NCBI GenBank assembly: GCA_023055355.1 | Contig: JALJCS010000004.1 | Span: forward strand, 26,708,244 to 26,772,243 | DNA from: Agelaius tricolor | Taxonomy: Eukaryota > Chordata > Aves > Passeriformes > Icteridae | Direction: 5' to 3' | Length of the DNA: 64,000 nt | In this document: in pieces, positions 62,583-64,000 of the stretch | How the letters are laid out: each line of letters opens with the position of its first letter | How positions within the stretch are numbered: position 1 is the stretch's first letter | Program-made: the position numbers and the translations under genes | Notes under the pieces: model-generated | What the model saw: the letters and a program-made list of their open reading frames with translations, nothing else | Databases searched by the model: none | What the model was told of the DNA's origin: nothing

Positions 62583-64000
62583 CAACAAACAGGATAGAGA
62601 AAAGGACACATCAAACAAATGTAAGCAAATTACACTAAAGAAATCTATGATGATTTACAATATTTTAGGTAATAACTTATGCAATGGAGAATGAGAAGTT
62701 GTTTATCCTCCTGGCCTTCAAAAGTTGGGGAAGCAATTGCCAGCAGTTTCAACAAGTGTGTCCAGATGGGTAGTCCTACAATAACTAACTCACTTTGCAT
62801 TCATATCTCACAGTATCTTGTTAATGCACCCATATTCTGAGTACGAGTTCACACTTCATGTACTGGAGTTGAAGAGACCTGCCCTGGCTCAGTCATGTGA
62901 TGCTGAATTATTTCTCAGAGTGAGGACCCTGAAGAAATATTGAACCGTAAAAATCCAAAAGTAAAATTAGGGCTTTTAAAAGTGGGAAATGAGATTGGAT
63001 CAGTTCATGAAAAGCTTTGAAGTACTCTAAACTTTGTCTTCTAAGTGAAATAAAAAGAGAAAATATTTCTTCTTCTTAATAATGATTATGTTCTTCAGTT
63101 AAAAATTAATTTTGAAAGCTTTTTCAGCTTATCAATGTAGAAACTAGAAACAGGCAAAATATTATCTGGTCCATTCATGCCTTTCATTCTGCTGCAACAC
63201 AGAAAACCAAATTTATTCTGTTCTAGCAGAATATCTTCTTGTTCAATAAAAGTAGTTTTGTGGTTTTGAATAGAAACAGTAAACACTATGAAAAGTCTGA
63301 GCTGTCTCTTTATCAGTATGAGCCTTAATTTTCTTACCAAAAAACTGTTCTCTGCATAATTGATAGGAATACAAATCACCTTGTCTCCCAAAGGATCTCA
63401 TATCTTGCTACAAGAACATAATTTTCTTTTTTTTTTTGTCAGAATACCTCTGTGCCCAGCCAGTTTATTGCTCAGATGAAATCTTCTCCTCTTATCTGCC
63501 TGTAAACCAAACTTGGAACACTGAGAAAATAGTCTCTTTAGAGCTTGTATATTACCTGACTACATGCTCTTCAAAATTTGGTATTTTGCTGATGCATGAA
63601 CAGAAAATTTTCTTTAGGTTATATGTGACCAGTAAATGAAATGCTCATTTGGAAAACATCTACCCTCTATTTGTTGTTTTGACATCTCCTGTGCTTGTGC
63701 CATACAAGCTGAGGACATTAATCAAGCCAGAATTACTTGAGAAAATTTATTTTCATTGCAGACAGAAGCATCCATATGAATTCCATCTATCCATGAGAAT
63801 TTCTAATGGTTTCATGGCTTTTCAAATCAAAGTAAATGCATACCCATAATACACTGATTTCCCTGTCAGGTTCTACACGTAGCCTGTAGTCAGCATATGG
63901 CCAAACCAACTATTTTCACAAAGAGCATAGGTACAGGAGGGGTTTCTACAAGACGTATTAGCTAATTTGTCTCAGAAGCCCAAAATTAGCTATAAAAAGA
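62583..64000. other. Intergenic, no gene recognised
   Basis: AT-rich sequence to the end of the window. Short open frames at 63095-63391 (-) and 63436-63849 (+) show no family resemblance and no splice context. Confidence 0.6.

Noticed and set aside
48771..64000. First exon of the next syntenic gene (TTC39B)
   Set aside because: I looked for a second CpG island or TPR-like exon and found none. In mammals the gap is over 100 kb, so its absence is expected.

Overview
This is nuclear DNA from a bird. Introns are long and AT-rich, the dominant repeats are CR1 LINEs (several end in the avian CR1 3' tail ending ATTCTGTG or similar), and there are avian-type solo LTRs. Two spliced single-copy genes can be read exon by exon, in tail-to-tail orientation: PSIP1 (LEDGF/p75) on the + strand and SNAPC3 (SNAP50) on the - strand. 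The same convergent pair occurs on human 9p22, whose genes are mostly Z-linked in birds, so a Z-chromosome origin is likely (inference from synteny).

Layout. (a) 1-28.1 kb: PSIP1. The window starts inside an intron; exons for the first half of the PWWP domain lie to the left. Fourteen coding exons (1297-27408) cover the end of PWWP, the charged region with NLS and two AT-hooks, the complete integrase-binding domain and the C-terminus. All splice phases join without a frame break. One exon (6118-6234) has no counterpart in human PSIP1 as I remember it. (b) 28.1-33.9 kb: the region between the two stop codons, with an antisense-oriented 2 kb CR1, a large imperfect inverted repeat (30533-31419) and the likely SNAPC3 3' UTR. 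(c) 33.9-48.6 kb: SNAPC3, nine coding exons, complete, predicted 380 aa, starting in a CpG island at 48.2-48.77 kb. (d) 48.8-64 kb: intergenic DNA with CR1 copies, a solo LTR and microsatellites. I found no exon of the next expected gene (TTC39B in mammals).

The two genes are both nuclear but are not known to act together. PSIP1 is a chromatin reader that tethers partner proteins to H3K36-methylated gene bodies. SNAPC3 is a core subunit of the complex that recognises the proximal sequence element of snRNA promoters. No bacterial-type features (operons, RBS, CRISPR) apply. The points most worth a second look are the extra PSIP1 exon, a splice donor that itself encodes an in-frame stop at the p52/p75 branch point, two substitutions at integrase-contact positions, the intergenic inverted repeat with a polyadenylation hexamer in each arm, a perfect 38-bp palindrome inside a TA microsatellite next to a SNAPC3 splice acceptor, and an extra cysteine in the SNAPC3 Cys/His cluster.
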